Assembly: GCA_016124615.1 (NCBI GenBank)
Contig: WGNF01000007.1
Location: 248,001 to 312,000, forward strand
Reading direction: 5' to 3'
Length of the DNA stretch: 64,000 bases
Origin: Paracoccaceae bacterium
GTDB taxonomy: Bacteria > Pseudomonadota > Alphaproteobacteria > Rhodobacterales > Rhodobacteraceae
Shown: piece by piece, positions 41,894 through 50,534 of the stretch
Numbering within the stretch: the first letter of the stretch is position 1
Layout: each line of letters begins with the position of its first letter
The notes under the pieces: model-generated
Told to the model about the DNA's origin: nothing
Database searches by the model: none
What the model saw: only the letters and a program-made list of their open reading frames with translations
Program-made: the position numbers and the translations under genes

Positions 41894-42760
41894 ATGCCCG
41901 TTCCCGCCGTGTCCTTCGAGTTCTTCCCGCCGCAATCGCTGGAGGCCAGCTTTCGCCTGTGGGAAACGGTGCAGATGCTGGCGCCGCTGAAACCTTCCTT
42001 CGTTTCGGTGACTTATGGCGCAGGCGGCACCACCCGCAAGCTGACCCATGACGCGGTAACGACGATCGGCAAGGCGACCGGCCTGAAAGTTGCCGCGCAT
42101 CTGACCTGCGTCGACGCGACCAGGGCCGAGACGCTGGCGATCGCCGAAAGCTACGCCGCCGCCGGGATCACCGACATCGTCGCGCTGCGGGGCGACGCGC
42201 CGAAGGGTGCCGCCCGGTTCGCGCCGCATGCGGACGGCTTTGCCAGTTCGGTCGAGCTGATCGAGGCGCTGGCGGCCAGCGGCCATTTCACCCTGCGCGT
42301 CGGCGCCTACCCCGACCGTCACCCGGATGCGGCAGATGCACAGGCCGACGTGCGCTGGCTGAAGCGCAAGATCGACGCGGGTGCCGCCGCGGCCATCACC
42401 CAGTTCTTCTTTGAGCCGGAAACCTTCCTGCGGTTCCGCGATGCCTGCGCCGATGCGGGCATCACCGCCCCGATCATCCCCGGCATCCTGCCGATCGAGA
42501 ACTGGGACGGCGTGAAGAAGTTCGCCGCCCGCTGCGGCACCAAGGTGCCGCAATGGCTGGATGACGCCTTCGCCCATGCCAAGCGGGACGGGCGCGAGGA
42601 ATTGCTGGCCACCGCCCTTTGCGCCGAACTGTGCGACACGCTGATCGGCGAGGGCGTGCAAGACCTGCATTTCTACACCCTGAATCGCCCGCACCTGACC
42701 CGCGACGTTTGCCATGCGCTGGGGATCACCCCCGAGGTTGCGCTGGAAAAGGTCGCCTGA
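41894..42760 (+). CDS. metF: Methylenetetrahydrofolate reductase
   Basis: A 288-residue FAD TIM-barrel enzyme that reduces 5,10-methylene-THF to 5-methyl-THF for methionine synthesis. Signature SFEFFPPQS at residues 7-15, FVSVTYGAGGTTR near 36, HLTCVD, DIVALRGD and GAAAAITQFFFE are all present. Normal bacterial length. The start follows AAGGAGTTTCCC. It is divergent from metR, its likely activator. A terminator hairpin with TCTTTTCTT follows 63 bp downstream. Confidence 0.95.
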   Translation: MPVPAVSFEFFPPQSLEASFRLWETVQMLAPLKPSFVSVTYGAGGTTRKLTHDAVTTIGKATGLKVAAHLTCVDATRAETLAIAESYAAAGITDIVALRGDAPKGAARFAPHADGFASSVELIEALAASGHFTLRVGAYPDRHPDAADAQADVRWLKRKIDAGAAAAITQFFFEPETFLRFRDACADAGITAPIIPGILPIENWDGVKKFAARCGTKVPQWLDDAFAHAKRDGREELLATALCAELCDTLIGEGVQDLHFYTLNRPHLTRDVCHALGITPEVALEKVA

Positions 42761-42823
42761 GGTCGGGCCCTGGAACTCACTGCTTGCGCGCCGGATCCCT
42801 GTCCACGTGCGCAAGAACCTTCA

Positions 42824-42860
42824 GGCCGCGCCCACATGGTCGGACGCGGCCTCTTTTCTT
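42824..42860 (+). terminator. Terminator after metF
   Basis: GGCCGCG and CGCGGCC form a 7-bp stem around a 14-nt loop followed by TCTTTTCTT. A second inverted repeat just upstream (CTTGCGC at 42783-42789, GCGCAAG at 42809-42815) may assist. It separates metF from the thioesterase gene at 42907. Confidence 0.7.
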
Positions 42861-42906
42861 CCGCCGCACCGGAAAGCCGACTAAGGTCGGCGGCAACGAG
42901 GTGCCC

Positions 42907-43371
42907 ATGACCGACCAGACCCCACCCGACCGCGCCACCGTCCTGTCGCGTTCCGGGCTCGACTACATGCGCGGCATGCTGGCGGGCGAACTGCCCCGCG
43001 CGCCCATTGCCGAGACGATGAACTTTCGCCTGCACGGCGTCGATCCCGGCCGCGTCGCGTTCCGGGGCAGCCCGCTGGCCGCGCATGGCAACCCCTTCGG
43101 CGCCACGCATGGCGGCTGGTACGGCGCCATCCTCGACAGCGCGCTGGGGTGCGCGGTGATGACGACAGTGCCGCAGGGATCGGTTTACACCACGCTGGAA
43201 TACAAGGTGAACATCACCCGTGCCCTGCCGCCGGGCATGGCGGCCGAGGCCATCGCCACCGTCGCCCATGCCGGACGCAGCACGGCCGTTGCCACAGTGG
43301 AGTTGCGCGGGCTGGAGGATGGGCGGCTTTACGCGACCGGATCGACGACCTGCCTGATCATGACCGGCTGA
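42907..43371 (+). CDS. PaaI-type hotdog thioesterase
   Basis: A 154-residue hotdog protein with the PaaI core GATHGGWYGAILDSALGCAV near residue 63 (catalytic Asp in the helix) and YTTLEYKVNITRALPPG. The ATG at 42907 follows GAGGTGCCC. It differs from the tandem pair at 38302-38305 in sequence. Probably an aromatic or medium-chain acyl-CoA thioesterase. Its 3' end overlaps the end of the convergent DUF2235 gene by 14 bp. Confidence 0.87.
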   Translation: MTDQTPPDRATVLSRSGLDYMRGMLAGELPRAPIAETMNFRLHGVDPGRVAFRGSPLAAHGNPFGATHGGWYGAILDSALGCAVMTTVPQGSVYTTLEYKVNITRALPPGMAAEAIATVAHAGRSTAVATVELRGLEDGRLYATGSTTCLIMTG

Positions 43372-44473
43372 GCGGCGCCGCCCAGCCCGCCAGCCCGTCG
43401 TAGGCGCGCCGCCACCACGGCTGGTTATGCGCCTCGAACCAGGCCGCGGCACTCGGGTGCACCGCTTCGGACGGATCAGCCCCGACCAGCCGCCGCCGCC
43501 GGGTCAGGAACAGCTTGCCCGACCCGCTCCAGGTGCCCAGCATCGGCGCATCGGCATCGCAGGGAAAGCGCGTCCGCCACCCTTCGGGCAGCGGCATCCC
43601 GGCCGCCACCGCCTTTTCGAGCATCCAGACCAGCGGAATGTTCGACAGTGGCCGCGCCCGCGCATATCGGCCCAGCATCCCGCCCACATCGCCATGCGCA
43701 CCACGAAACCAGACCTGCTCGACCCGACCCGTCCAATCCTCGTGGCTTTCCCACAGCACCGGCGCGAAGGCCACCCGCGTTTCATCCAGCGCCAGCGCCT
43801 GAAACCCGCGCCGGATCGTCGGGCCAAGCTGGTGGTTGTGGAAGGCGTGGCGGGTCTGGCTGTAGCGGCGGATGACCGGATAGGGCAGCCCCAGCGCCTT
43901 GACCGTATCCCAGACGCCGACCATCTCGATCTCGACCTGATCGTGGCAGTAAATCCGGGAAAACGCCGCCGCCGCGTCGCTGTCGGGCGTCAGTTGATAA
44001 TGCCGGTAGGCCATCACGACATTGCGCACCGTGGCCTGTTCGGCGCGCAGCAGGCCGACGCGGTCGATCACCCCGGCCAGCGAGCGCGCGGCATAGGCGC
44101 CGCGCGAATAGCCCAGCAGATAGATGCGGTCGCCCGGCCGATAGCGAGAGGCGAGAAAGCCATAGGCGCGGCGGATCTGACGGTTGATCCCGCGCCCCTC
44201 CAGCACCTCATGGGTGCGGGTCCAGGCGGTCCACTGGATGCCCGCCTCGTAATAGACCGAAAGCCGCGCCGAGGGCGTCAACTCGCGCAGCAACCGGTAG
44301 GTCAGACCGGCGTTGGTTTCCTGCCCCGGCAGAAGGCTGGACATCGTGCCGTCGAGGATCACCACATGGTCGACCGCGCCGCGCACCGGCGTCGTTTCGG
44401 GGCTGTGAGCCTCGATCGCCGACGGTCGCAACCAGCGGCTAATCCGATTCCGCAGACGACGCATCACCCGCAT
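43358..44473 (-). CDS. DUF2235 alpha/beta hydrolase (Tle1-like phospholipase family)
   Basis: A 371-residue protein of the DUF2235 family. It has a basic N-terminus, VVILDGT near residue 37, the nucleophile elbow GYSRGAYAARSLAG with Ser123, VEIEMVGVWDTVKALG (acid Asp), and VWFRGAHGDVGGM (His). The family includes the type VI secretion phospholipase effectors Tle1, but many members are stand-alone cytoplasmic proteins. No vgrG, PAAR or immunity-like gene is adjacent, so an effector role is not supported. There is no signal peptide or C-terminal membrane domain. Function unknown. Confidence 0.82.
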   Translation of the reverse strand: MRVMRRLRNRISRWLRPSAIEAHSPETTPVRGAVDHVVILDGTMSSLLPGQETNAGLTYRLLRELTPSARLSVYYEAGIQWTAWTRTHEVLEGRGINRQIRRAYGFLASRYRPGDRIYLLGYSRGAYAARSLAGVIDRVGLLRAEQATVRNVVMAYRHYQLTPDSDAAAAFSRIYCHDQVEIEMVGVWDTVKALGLPYPVIRRYSQTRHAFHNHQLGPTIRRGFQALALDETRVAFAPVLWESHEDWTGRVEQVWFRGAHGDVGGMLGRYARARPLSNIPLVWMLEKAVAAGMPLPEGWRTRFPCDADAPMLGTWSGSGKLFLTRRRRLVGADPSEAVHPSAAAWFEAHNQPWWRRAYDGLAGWAAPLSRS

Positions 44474-44602
44474 CCTTCCGTGCCCGGCCAGTCAGCCGGG
44501 TGGAATGTCAGGCTATCACAGCCGCAACTCTTTGCGCAGCGCACATTTTCTTGACGAGGGGTCCTGCGGCCGACCTGTTGCAGGCCGACCGCGGGAACCG
44601 GA

Positions 44603-45748
44603 TCAGCCGCGCAGTGCCAGCACGGTGGCGAGGCCGAGATCGCCGAAGCCGTTGAACCGCGTGTTGGTCGCCATCGAATAGGCGCCCATGCCGTGGAACA
44701 GCACGTAGTCGCCTTCCTCCATGTCGCCCGGCAGGGCAATGTCGCCGGGCAGCCGGTCCACGCTGTCGCAGGTCGGCCCGAACACGATGCGGTTCACCGT
44801 CTCGCCGGTGCGGCGGGCGCCGGTGGATGCGCGCACCTCAATCCGGTCGATCACGCCGATCATCGGCAGTTCGGTCAGCGCGCCATAGACGCCGTCGTTC
44901 AGGAAGACGTGCAGCCCGTCGCGGATGGCGTTGACCCGCGCGGCCAGCACAAAGGCTTCGGCGACCAGACCACGGCCCGGCTCGCAGATCAGCGCGGGGC
45001 GGTTGTCGCCAAACGCTTCGGTCGCGGCGCGGTCGATCAGGGCGAAGGTCGCCTCGATCCGCGGCATCACTTCGTTCAGGCGGTGCGACGGGAAGCCACC
45101 GCCGACGTTCAGCCGGGCAAGCGAGACGCCCGCAGCGCGCGCGATTTCGGCCGCGGTGTGGATGTAGGTTTCCCACGCCGCCGGGTCGGTGCATTGCGTG
45201 CCGGGGTGGAAGGTCAGCGACGGGATGAACCCATAGCCCGCCGCCTCGCGCAGCAGATCGGCGGCCACTTCGACCGTCGCGCCAAACTTGGCGCCAAAGT
45301 TGTAGGCCGCGCCCGACACCGGCAATTTGAAGCGCACCGAAATCTCGCAGCCCTCGGGCGGCACCATTTCGGCCAGCTTCTTCAGCTCGGAATGGCTGTC
45401 GACCGAGTAGGACTTGACCTCCATCTCGACCGCCACGGCGATTTCGGAGCGCGCACGGACCGGGTTGTTGTAGTGCAGCGCCGCATCGGGGCAGAGTCGG
45501 CGGATCATGCGAATCTCGGCGGGCGAGGCGACGTCGAAGCCGCGGATGCCGGCGGCGGCGAGGTTTTCGATGACGATCTCGTCGGGGTTCGACTTGACGG
45601 CATAGGTCACCAGACCCGGAAAGCCGTCAAGAAAGCGCCGCGCGGTGGCTTGCAAGACCGCGGGCGAGAAGAACATCACCGGCGCGTCAGGCTGCGATTT
45701 CGCCAGAAATTCGGAAGGATTTGTCCAGATCGTTTTCGAGAGCCCCAT
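44603..45748 (-). CDS. PLP-dependent ornithine/lysine decarboxylase (alanine-racemase fold)
   Basis: A 381-residue fold-type III PLP decarboxylase. The PLP lysine is Lys52 in TYAVKSNPD, the family strand FDVASPAEI follows, HPGTQC and NVGGGFPSH form the glycine loop, CEPGRGLVAEA binds phosphate, and GPTCDSVD carries the active-site Cys/Asp pair. Short eukaryotic-like ODC/LODC enzymes of this size make putrescine or cadaverine. It is divergent from an Lrp-type regulator across 216 bp. That gap contains three copies of GGCAGAATGA, one just upstream of this gene. Confidence 0.9.
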   Translation of the reverse strand: MGLSKTIWTNPSEFLAKSQPDAPVMFFSPAVLQATARRFLDGFPGLVTYAVKSNPDEIVIENLAAAGIRGFDVASPAEIRMIRRLCPDAALHYNNPVRARSEIAVAVEMEVKSYSVDSHSELKKLAEMVPPEGCEISVRFKLPVSGAAYNFGAKFGATVEVAADLLREAAGYGFIPSLTFHPGTQCTDPAAWETYIHTAAEIARAAGVSLARLNVGGGFPSHRLNEVMPRIEATFALIDRAATEAFGDNRPALICEPGRGLVAEAFVLAARVNAIRDGLHVFLNDGVYGALTELPMIGVIDRIEVRASTGARRTGETVNRIVFGPTCDSVDRLPGDIALPGDMEEGDYVLFHGMGAYSMATNTRFNGFGDLGLATVLALRG

Positions 45749-45762
45749 CGGCGGTGTCCTTT

Positions 45763-45968
45763 CATTCTGCCAACAGAGCGCAGCCTTCCCCAGCCCTGGA
45801 ATACCAGTTCGGAGCCGCTTACGCGTTCAACCAAACCAGGCCAGGTGCGTATGAGCCGCCCTTTTCCTGAAAACGAAGTCTGCTGCATATGCGCGACAAC
45901 TTCACCGATGAAAAGAGTTGAATCGTCCGAAATTCCCGGCAGAATGACGAAAACATAAGGCAGAATGA
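45763..45968. promoter_or_regulatory. Three copies of the 10-mer GGCAGAATGA in a divergent gap
   Basis: The 10-mer occurs on the minus strand at 45772-45763, just upstream of the decarboxylase start, and on the plus strand at 45938-45947 and 45959-45968, the latter overlapping the Lrp-type gene start. The two plus copies are 21 bp apart, two helical turns. The symmetric placement near both starts suggests sites for the Lrp-type regulator. The rest of the gap shows no gene. Confidence 0.55.
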
Positions 45969-46399
45969 TGGACGACCTCGACGACAAGCTTCTGGCGGCC
46001 CTTGCGGCGGATTCGAGCACCTCGACCTCGCGTCTCGCGCGGCGGTTCAAGGTGGCACGCTCGACCGTGCAGGCCCGGATCGAGCGGATGGAACGCACCG
46101 GCATCATCGCGGGCTACACCGTCCGGCTGGGCAATGTGGTGCTGGCGCGCCGGATTCGCGCGACCGTGCTCTTGCAGATCGAGCCGCGCGGCGGCCCCAC
46201 CATCCTGCAGCGCCTGAAGGTCATGCCAGAGGTGGAACTGGCCCATACCACCACCGGCCGCTTCGACCTGATTCTGCAGGTCGCGGCGGAAACCACGCAA
46301 GAGCTTGACGGCGTGCTGGACCAGATCGGCGCCATCCCCGGCGTGCGCGGAACCGAAAGCCTGATCCAGCTGTCGACCCGGATCGACCGGGCGGTGTAA
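45965..46399 (+). CDS. Lrp/AsnC-family regulator
   Basis: A 144-residue Lrp-type protein: N-terminal helix-turn-helix (DDKLLAALAADSSTSTSRLARRFKVARSTVQARIERMERTGIIAGYTVRLG) and C-terminal RAM domain (TTGRFDLILQVAAETTQELDGVLDQIGAIPGV). It binds amino acids and probably controls the divergent ornithine/lysine decarboxylase gene and itself. Two ATG codons are adjacent at the start. Length is normal. Confidence 0.92.
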   Translation: MMDDLDDKLLAALAADSSTSTSRLARRFKVARSTVQARIERMERTGIIAGYTVRLGNVVLARRIRATVLLQIEPRGGPTILQRLKVMPEVELAHTTTGRFDLILQVAAETTQELDGVLDQIGAIPGVRGTESLIQLSTRIDRAV

Positions 46400-46536
46400 G
46401 GCGGCGCGATTCCGCTGCGAACGGCCGAACCGGCGCCTGCGGTCTTCGGAGCTTCGCAGAGGTCGTGTATCGTCTGCCCCGGACGTGTCGAGGTGGGATT
46501 CGGTGCGGACCCGCCAAGCCAGATGGAGGAGCGACC

Positions 46537-47295
46537 ATGACCGCCTCGCAGCAAGGTACCCCGTGCTGGTACGAACTGATGACGACCGACCTCGACGCGG
46601 CGCAGGCGTTCTATGGCCCGCTGATGGGCTGGACCATTGCCAGCGCCGGGATGCCCGGCTTCGACTATCGCCTCGCGAACATCGCGGGCAGCATGGTTGC
46701 CGGTCTCTGGGCGGCGGACAATTCAGCAATTCCGCCGTCGTGGTTGATCTATTTCGCCGTCGATGACGCCGACGCCACCGCTGCGGCCGCAAAGGCGGCG
46801 GGCGGGCAGGTCTACAAGGAACCCGCCGACATTCCCGGCACCGGCCGCTTTGCTGTGCTCGGCGATCCGCAGGGCGCGGCCTTCGGCATCCTGCAACCGC
46901 TGCCCGGCGGCACCGGCGGCGCCTTCGACCAGCAAAAACCTGGCCACGGCAACTGGAACGAGCTGCGCACGCCCGACCCCGCGGCCGCACTGACCTTCTA
47001 CGGCGCCCTCTTCGGCTGGACCGAAAGCCGCCGGATGGACATGGGGCCGATGGGCAATTACCACCTCATCGCCCATCAGGGCACCGAGATCGGCGGAACC
47101 TTCGGCCCCGGCGGTGACGTGCCGCCGCACTGGCTGCCCTATTTCGGCACCCCCTCTGCCAATGCCGCCATCGACGCGCTGAGCGCCGGGGGCGGCAAGC
47201 TGGTGCGCGGCCCGGATGAGGTTCCGGGCGGTGCCTTCACCGTGCAGGCCACCGACCCGCAGGGCGCCCACTTCGCCGTGGTCGGCCCGAAGTAA
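46537..47295 (+). CDS. Two-domain VOC (glyoxalase/bleomycin-resistance fold) protein
   Basis: A 252-residue protein of two VOC modules. Each begins with a matching strand: GTPCWYELMTTDLDAAQAFYGPLMGWTI at the N-terminus and GNWNELRTPDPAAALTFYGALFGW near residue 138, and each ends in DPQGAAFGI/DPQGAHFAV. Many such proteins are uncharacterised; the fold can bind a metal through His/Glu residues, but the first strand here has Trp-Tyr-Glu in place of His. The ATG at 46537 follows GGAGGAG. It appears monocistronic. Function unknown. Confidence 0.85.
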   Translation: MTASQQGTPCWYELMTTDLDAAQAFYGPLMGWTIASAGMPGFDYRLANIAGSMVAGLWAADNSAIPPSWLIYFAVDDADATAAAAKAAGGQVYKEPADIPGTGRFAVLGDPQGAAFGILQPLPGGTGGAFDQQKPGHGNWNELRTPDPAAALTFYGALFGWTESRRMDMGPMGNYHLIAHQGTEIGGTFGPGGDVPPHWLPYFGTPSANAAIDALSAGGGKLVRGPDEVPGGAFTVQATDPQGAHFAVVGPK

Positions 47296-47297
47296 CC

Positions 47298-47313
47298 GGC
47301 CCCGGCCGGGGCC
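47298..47313 (+). terminator. G+C palindrome after the VOC gene
   Basis: GGCCCC-GGCC-GGGGCC is a 16-bp palindrome starting 3 bp after the VOC stop codon, followed by a second CCAGGGG...CCCTTGG inverted repeat. There is no T-tract. It probably ends or slows transcription before valS, 71 bp downstream. Confidence 0.45.
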
Positions 47314-47383
47314 AGGGGCAAACGCCCTTGGCCTTGGCCTGATCCTCCGGTAATCCGGTGCGCGAACAAGGAAAGACGCACCG

Positions 47384-50300
47384 ATGCCGATGGAAAAGAC
47401 CTTCGATGCCGCCGAGGCGGAGCCCCGCCTTTACGCCGCCTGGGAACAGGCGGGCGCCTTTGCCGCCGGGGCCAATGCCAAACCGGGGGCCGAGCCGTTC
47501 TGCATCATGATCCCGCCGCCGAACGTGACCGGCAGCCTGCACATGGGCCACGCCTTCAACAACACGCTTCAGGACATCCTGACCCGCTGGCACCGGATGC
47601 GCGGCTTCGACGTGCTCTGGCAGCCCGGCACCGACCACGCGGGCATCGCCACCCAGATGGTGGTGGAACGCGAACTGGCGCTGACCCAGCAACCCGGCCG
47701 CCGCGCGCTGGGGCGCGAGAAATTCATCGAGAAGGTCTGGGAGCAGAAGCAGAAATCCGGCAACACGATCATCGGCCAGTTGAAGCGCCTCGGCGCCTCC
47801 TGTGACTGGTCGCGCACCGCCTTCACCATGTCCGGCGCCCCCGGCGCGCCTGCGGGCGAGGCGGGCAACTTCCACGATGCCGTCATCAAGGTGTTTGTGG
47901 AGATGTACCACAAGGGCCTGATCTATCGCGGCAAGCGGCTGGTGAACTGGGATCCGCATTTCGAAACCGCGATCTCCGACCTCGAGGTGGAGCAGGTCGA
48001 GGTGAACGGCAACCTCTGGCGCCTGCGCTATCCGCTGGCGGACAACGAGAGCTACGACCACCCCGTGGCCTTCGACGACGAGGGCCGCGCGACCGAGTGG
48101 GAGCCGCGCGGCTATCTGGTGGTGGCGACGACCCGCCCCGAGACGATGCTGGGCGATACCGGCGTGGCGGTGCATCCGACCGACATCCGCTATGAACACC
48201 TGATCGGCAAGCATGTGGTGATGCCCGTCACCGGCCGCCGCATCCCCATCGTCGGCGACGCCTACGCCGACCCCGACAAGGGCACCGGCGCGGTGAAGAT
48301 CACCCCGGCGCATGATTTCAACGACTGGGGCGTGGGCACCCGCACCGGCCTGCGCGTCATCAACGTGATGGACACCCGCGCCGCCATCGCGCTGAAAGAC
48401 AACGCCGATTTCGCCGAGGGCTGCCCGGCTGACATGGTTGCCGCCGCGGTAGAGATGTTCCACGGCCGCGACCGCTATGAGGTGCGCGAGGCCATCGTGA
48501 CGCTGGCCCGCGATGAAGGCTGGCTGGACGGCATCGACGCCGACAAGCACATGGTGCCGCACGGCGACCGCTCCAAGGTCGCCATCGAGCCGTTCCTGAC
48601 CGACCAGTGGTTCGTTGCGACCGACAAGATCGTCGGCCCCGCGCTGGACGCGGTGCGCGACGGGCGCACGCAGATCCTGCCGGAGCGGGATACGAAGACC
48701 TATTTCCACTGGCTGGAGAATATCGAGCCGTGGTGCATCTCGCGCCAACTCTGGTGGGGGCATCAGATCCCGGTGTGGTATGGGCCGGAGGTTGACGGCT
48801 CTGGAAAAATATTGCCCCACGGGACGAAAATCTTCTGCGGGCCAGATTTTGCAGCGGTGCAGGCCGAAGCACAGAAGTATTACCGAGACTGCCTGCATGA
48901 CGACAGACGCATCTTGAAAATCGAAGAGCTCATCGGCTCACCTGAAGATGTCTTGGAGAAAACGGAGTGGTGGCACTTCACACGTTGGCTGGGCGAGGAG
49001 TCACTTTATTGGGGTGCGACGATTAACGCTAGCAACCTGCGTTGGTCAATGTCGTCACTGAAACACACGCTGTATCTTCAGCGCGACCCCGACGTCCTCG
49101 ACACCTGGTTCTCTTCCGGCCTCTGGCCCATCGGGACCCTCGGCTGGCCGGAACAAACCCCGGAACTGCAGAAATACTTCCCCACCTCGGTCCTCGTGAC
49201 CGGGTTCGACATCATCTTCTTCTGGGTCGCCCGGATGATGATGATGCAGCTGGCCGTGGTGGATGAAATCCCCTTCCGCACCGTCTACGTCCACGCCCTT
49301 GTGCGGGACGAGAAGGGCAAGAAGATGTCGAAATCGCTCGGCAACGTGCTCGACCCGCTGGAGCTGATCGACGAATACGGTGCCGATGCGGTGCGGTTTA
49401 CCGTCACCGCGATGGCGGCGATGGGGCGCGACCTGAAACTGTCGACCGCCCGCATCGCCGGCTATCGCAACTTCGGCACCAAGCTGTGGAACGCCTGCCG
49501 GTTCGCCGAGATGAATGGCGTCTGGGACGGCCACGCGACGCAAGCCACCCCGCCGCAGCCGAAGGCCACCGTGAACCGCTGGATCGTGGGCGAGGTCGCC
49601 CGCGCCCGCGAGGCGGTGGATGACGCGCTGGCCGCCTTCCGCTTCGACGGCGCGGCGAACGCGCTTTACGCCTTCGTCTGGGGCAAGGTCTGCGACTGGT
49701 ACGTGGAATTCGCCAAGCCGCTGTTCGACAGCGAAGACACCGCCGCGGAAACCCGCGAAACGATGGCTTGGGTGCTGGACCAGTGCATGATCCTCTTGCA
49801 CCCGATCATGCCCTTCGTCACCGAAGAGCTGTGGGGCACCACCGGCAGCCGCGCCAAGCCGCTGATCCACGCCGACTGGCCCGGCTACGGCGCCGACCTG
49901 ATCGACCCGGCGGCCGACCGCGAGATGAACTGGGTGATCGCGCTGATCGAGGAAATCCGCTCGGCCCGCGCCCAGATGCATGTGCCGGTGGGCCTGAAGC
50001 TCGACATGCTGCAACTGTCGCTGGATGAGGCTGGCCGCGCGGCCTGGGCGCGCAACGAGGCGCTGATCAAGCGCCTCGCCCGGATCGAAAGCCTGACCGA
50101 AGCCGAAGCCGCGCCGAAGGGTGCGCTGTCGATCGCGGTCGAAGGCGGTGCCTTCGCGATCCCGCTGGAAGGCATCATCGACATCGCCGAGGAAAAGGCC
50201 CGCCTGTCCAAGACGCTGGAAAAGCTGGAAAAAGACCTGAACGGACTGCGCGCGCGACTGGCAAACCCGAAGTTCGTCGCCTCGGCGAAGGAAGAGGTGG

Positions 50301-50389
50301 TGGACGAAACCCGCGCCAACCTCGAACAGGGCGAAGACGAGGCGGGCAAGCTGCGCGCGGCGCTGAGTCGGTTGGCCGAGGTGGGATGA
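47384..50389 (+). CDS. valS: Valyl-tRNA synthetase with an atypical internal segment
   Basis: A 1001-residue class Ia aminoacyl-tRNA synthetase. HIGH motif is HMGH at 53-56 ([13 protein letters not shown]), the editing domain contains [11 protein letters not shown], the KMSKS loop is [10 protein letters not shown] near 646, and the C-terminal coiled coil begins near residue 930 ([16 protein letters not shown]). Between PVWYGPE and [15 protein letters not shown] (about residues 469-565) lies a segment much longer than in E. coli ValRS (under 30 residues). Bases 48781-49080 have 159 G+C of 300 (53%), whereas the next 60 bases have 42 of 60. The frame is intact. It is essential, so presumably active. 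Confidence 0.96.
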   Translation: MPMEKTFDAAEAEPRLYAAWEQAGAFAAGANAKPGAEPFCIMIPPPNVTGSLHMGHAFNNTLQDILTRWHRMRGFDVLWQPGTDHAGIATQMVVERELALTQQPGRRALGREKFIEKVWEQKQKSGNTIIGQLKRLGASCDWSRTAFTMSGAPGAPAGEAGNFHDAVIKVFVEMYHKGLIYRGKRLVNWDPHFETAISDLEVEQVEVNGNLWRLRYPLADNESYDHPVAFDDEGRATEWEPRGYLVVATTRPETMLGDTGVAVHPTDIRYEHLIGKHVVMPVTGRRIPIVGDAYADPDKGTGAVKITPAHDFNDWGVGTRTGLRVINVMDTRAAIALKDNADFAEGCPADMVAAAVEMFHGRDRYEVREAIVTLARDEGWLDGIDADKHMVPHGDRSKVAIEPFLTDQWFVATDKIVGPALDAVRDGRTQILPERDTKTYFHWLENIEPWCISRQLWWGHQIPVWYGPEVDGSGKILPHGTKIFCGPDFAAVQAEAQKYYRDCLHDDRRILKIEELIGSPEDVLEKTEWWHFTRWLGEESLYWGATINASNLRWSMSSLKHTLYLQRDPDVLDTWFSSGLWPIGTLGWPEQTPELQKYFPTSVLVTGFDIIFFWVARMMMMQLAVVDEIPFRTVYVHALVRDEKGKKMSKSLGNVLDPLELIDEYGADAVRFTVTAMAAMGRDLKLSTARIAGYRNFGTKLWNACRFAEMNGVWDGHATQATPPQPKATVNRWIVGEVARAREAVDDALAAFRFDGAANALYAFVWGKVCDWYVEFAKPLFDSEDTAAETRETMAWVLDQCMILLHPIMPFVTEELWGTTGSRAKPLIHADWPGYGADLIDPAADREMNWVIALIEEIRSARAQMHVPVGLKLDMLQLSLDEAGRAAWARNEALIKRLARIESLTEAEAAPKGALSIAVEGGAFAIPLEGIIDIAEEKARLSKTLEKLEKDLNGLRARLANPKFVASAKEEVVDETRANLEQGEDEAGKLRAALSRLAEVG

Positions 50390-50446
50390 GAGCGGGGGCT
50401 TGCCTGCTGATGGGTCAGCTGGACTGAGGTGTCATCCCCGCCAGCC

Positions 50447-50522
50447 GTGTCATCCCCGCGCAAGCGGGGATCTCTTGGTCCATGCGAGCGGTTGGCGATC
50501 CCCGCTTGCGCGGGGATGACAC
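50447..50522. repeat. Perfect 26-bp inverted repeat (REP/BIME-like)
   Basis: Left arm 50447-50472 and right arm 50497-50522 are exact reverse complements, separated by 24 bp. Each arm contains its own small palindrome, CCCCGC-GCAA-GCGGGG. A partial extra copy (GGTGTCATCCCCG) lies at 50429-50441. The core resembles the CCCCGCGCAAGCGGGG repeat that recurs between genes in many proteobacteria. It sits between the convergent valS and MFS genes and may act as a bidirectional terminator. Confidence 0.8.
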
Positions 50523-50534
50523 TGGAGCGCCCCC

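Noticed and set aside
42761..42906. Riboswitch near metF
   Set aside because: The structure lies downstream of metF and ends in a T-rich tract, so it is a terminator. The 89-bp upstream gap is too short and lacks a recognisable SAM aptamer.
43358..44473. Type VI secretion effector
   Set aside because: Family similarity exists, but no secretion component or immunity gene is nearby.
50429..50522. CRISPR array
   Set aside because: The repeated CCCCGCGCAAGCGGGG units are inverted, only two or three in number, and have no regular spacer series or cas genes.
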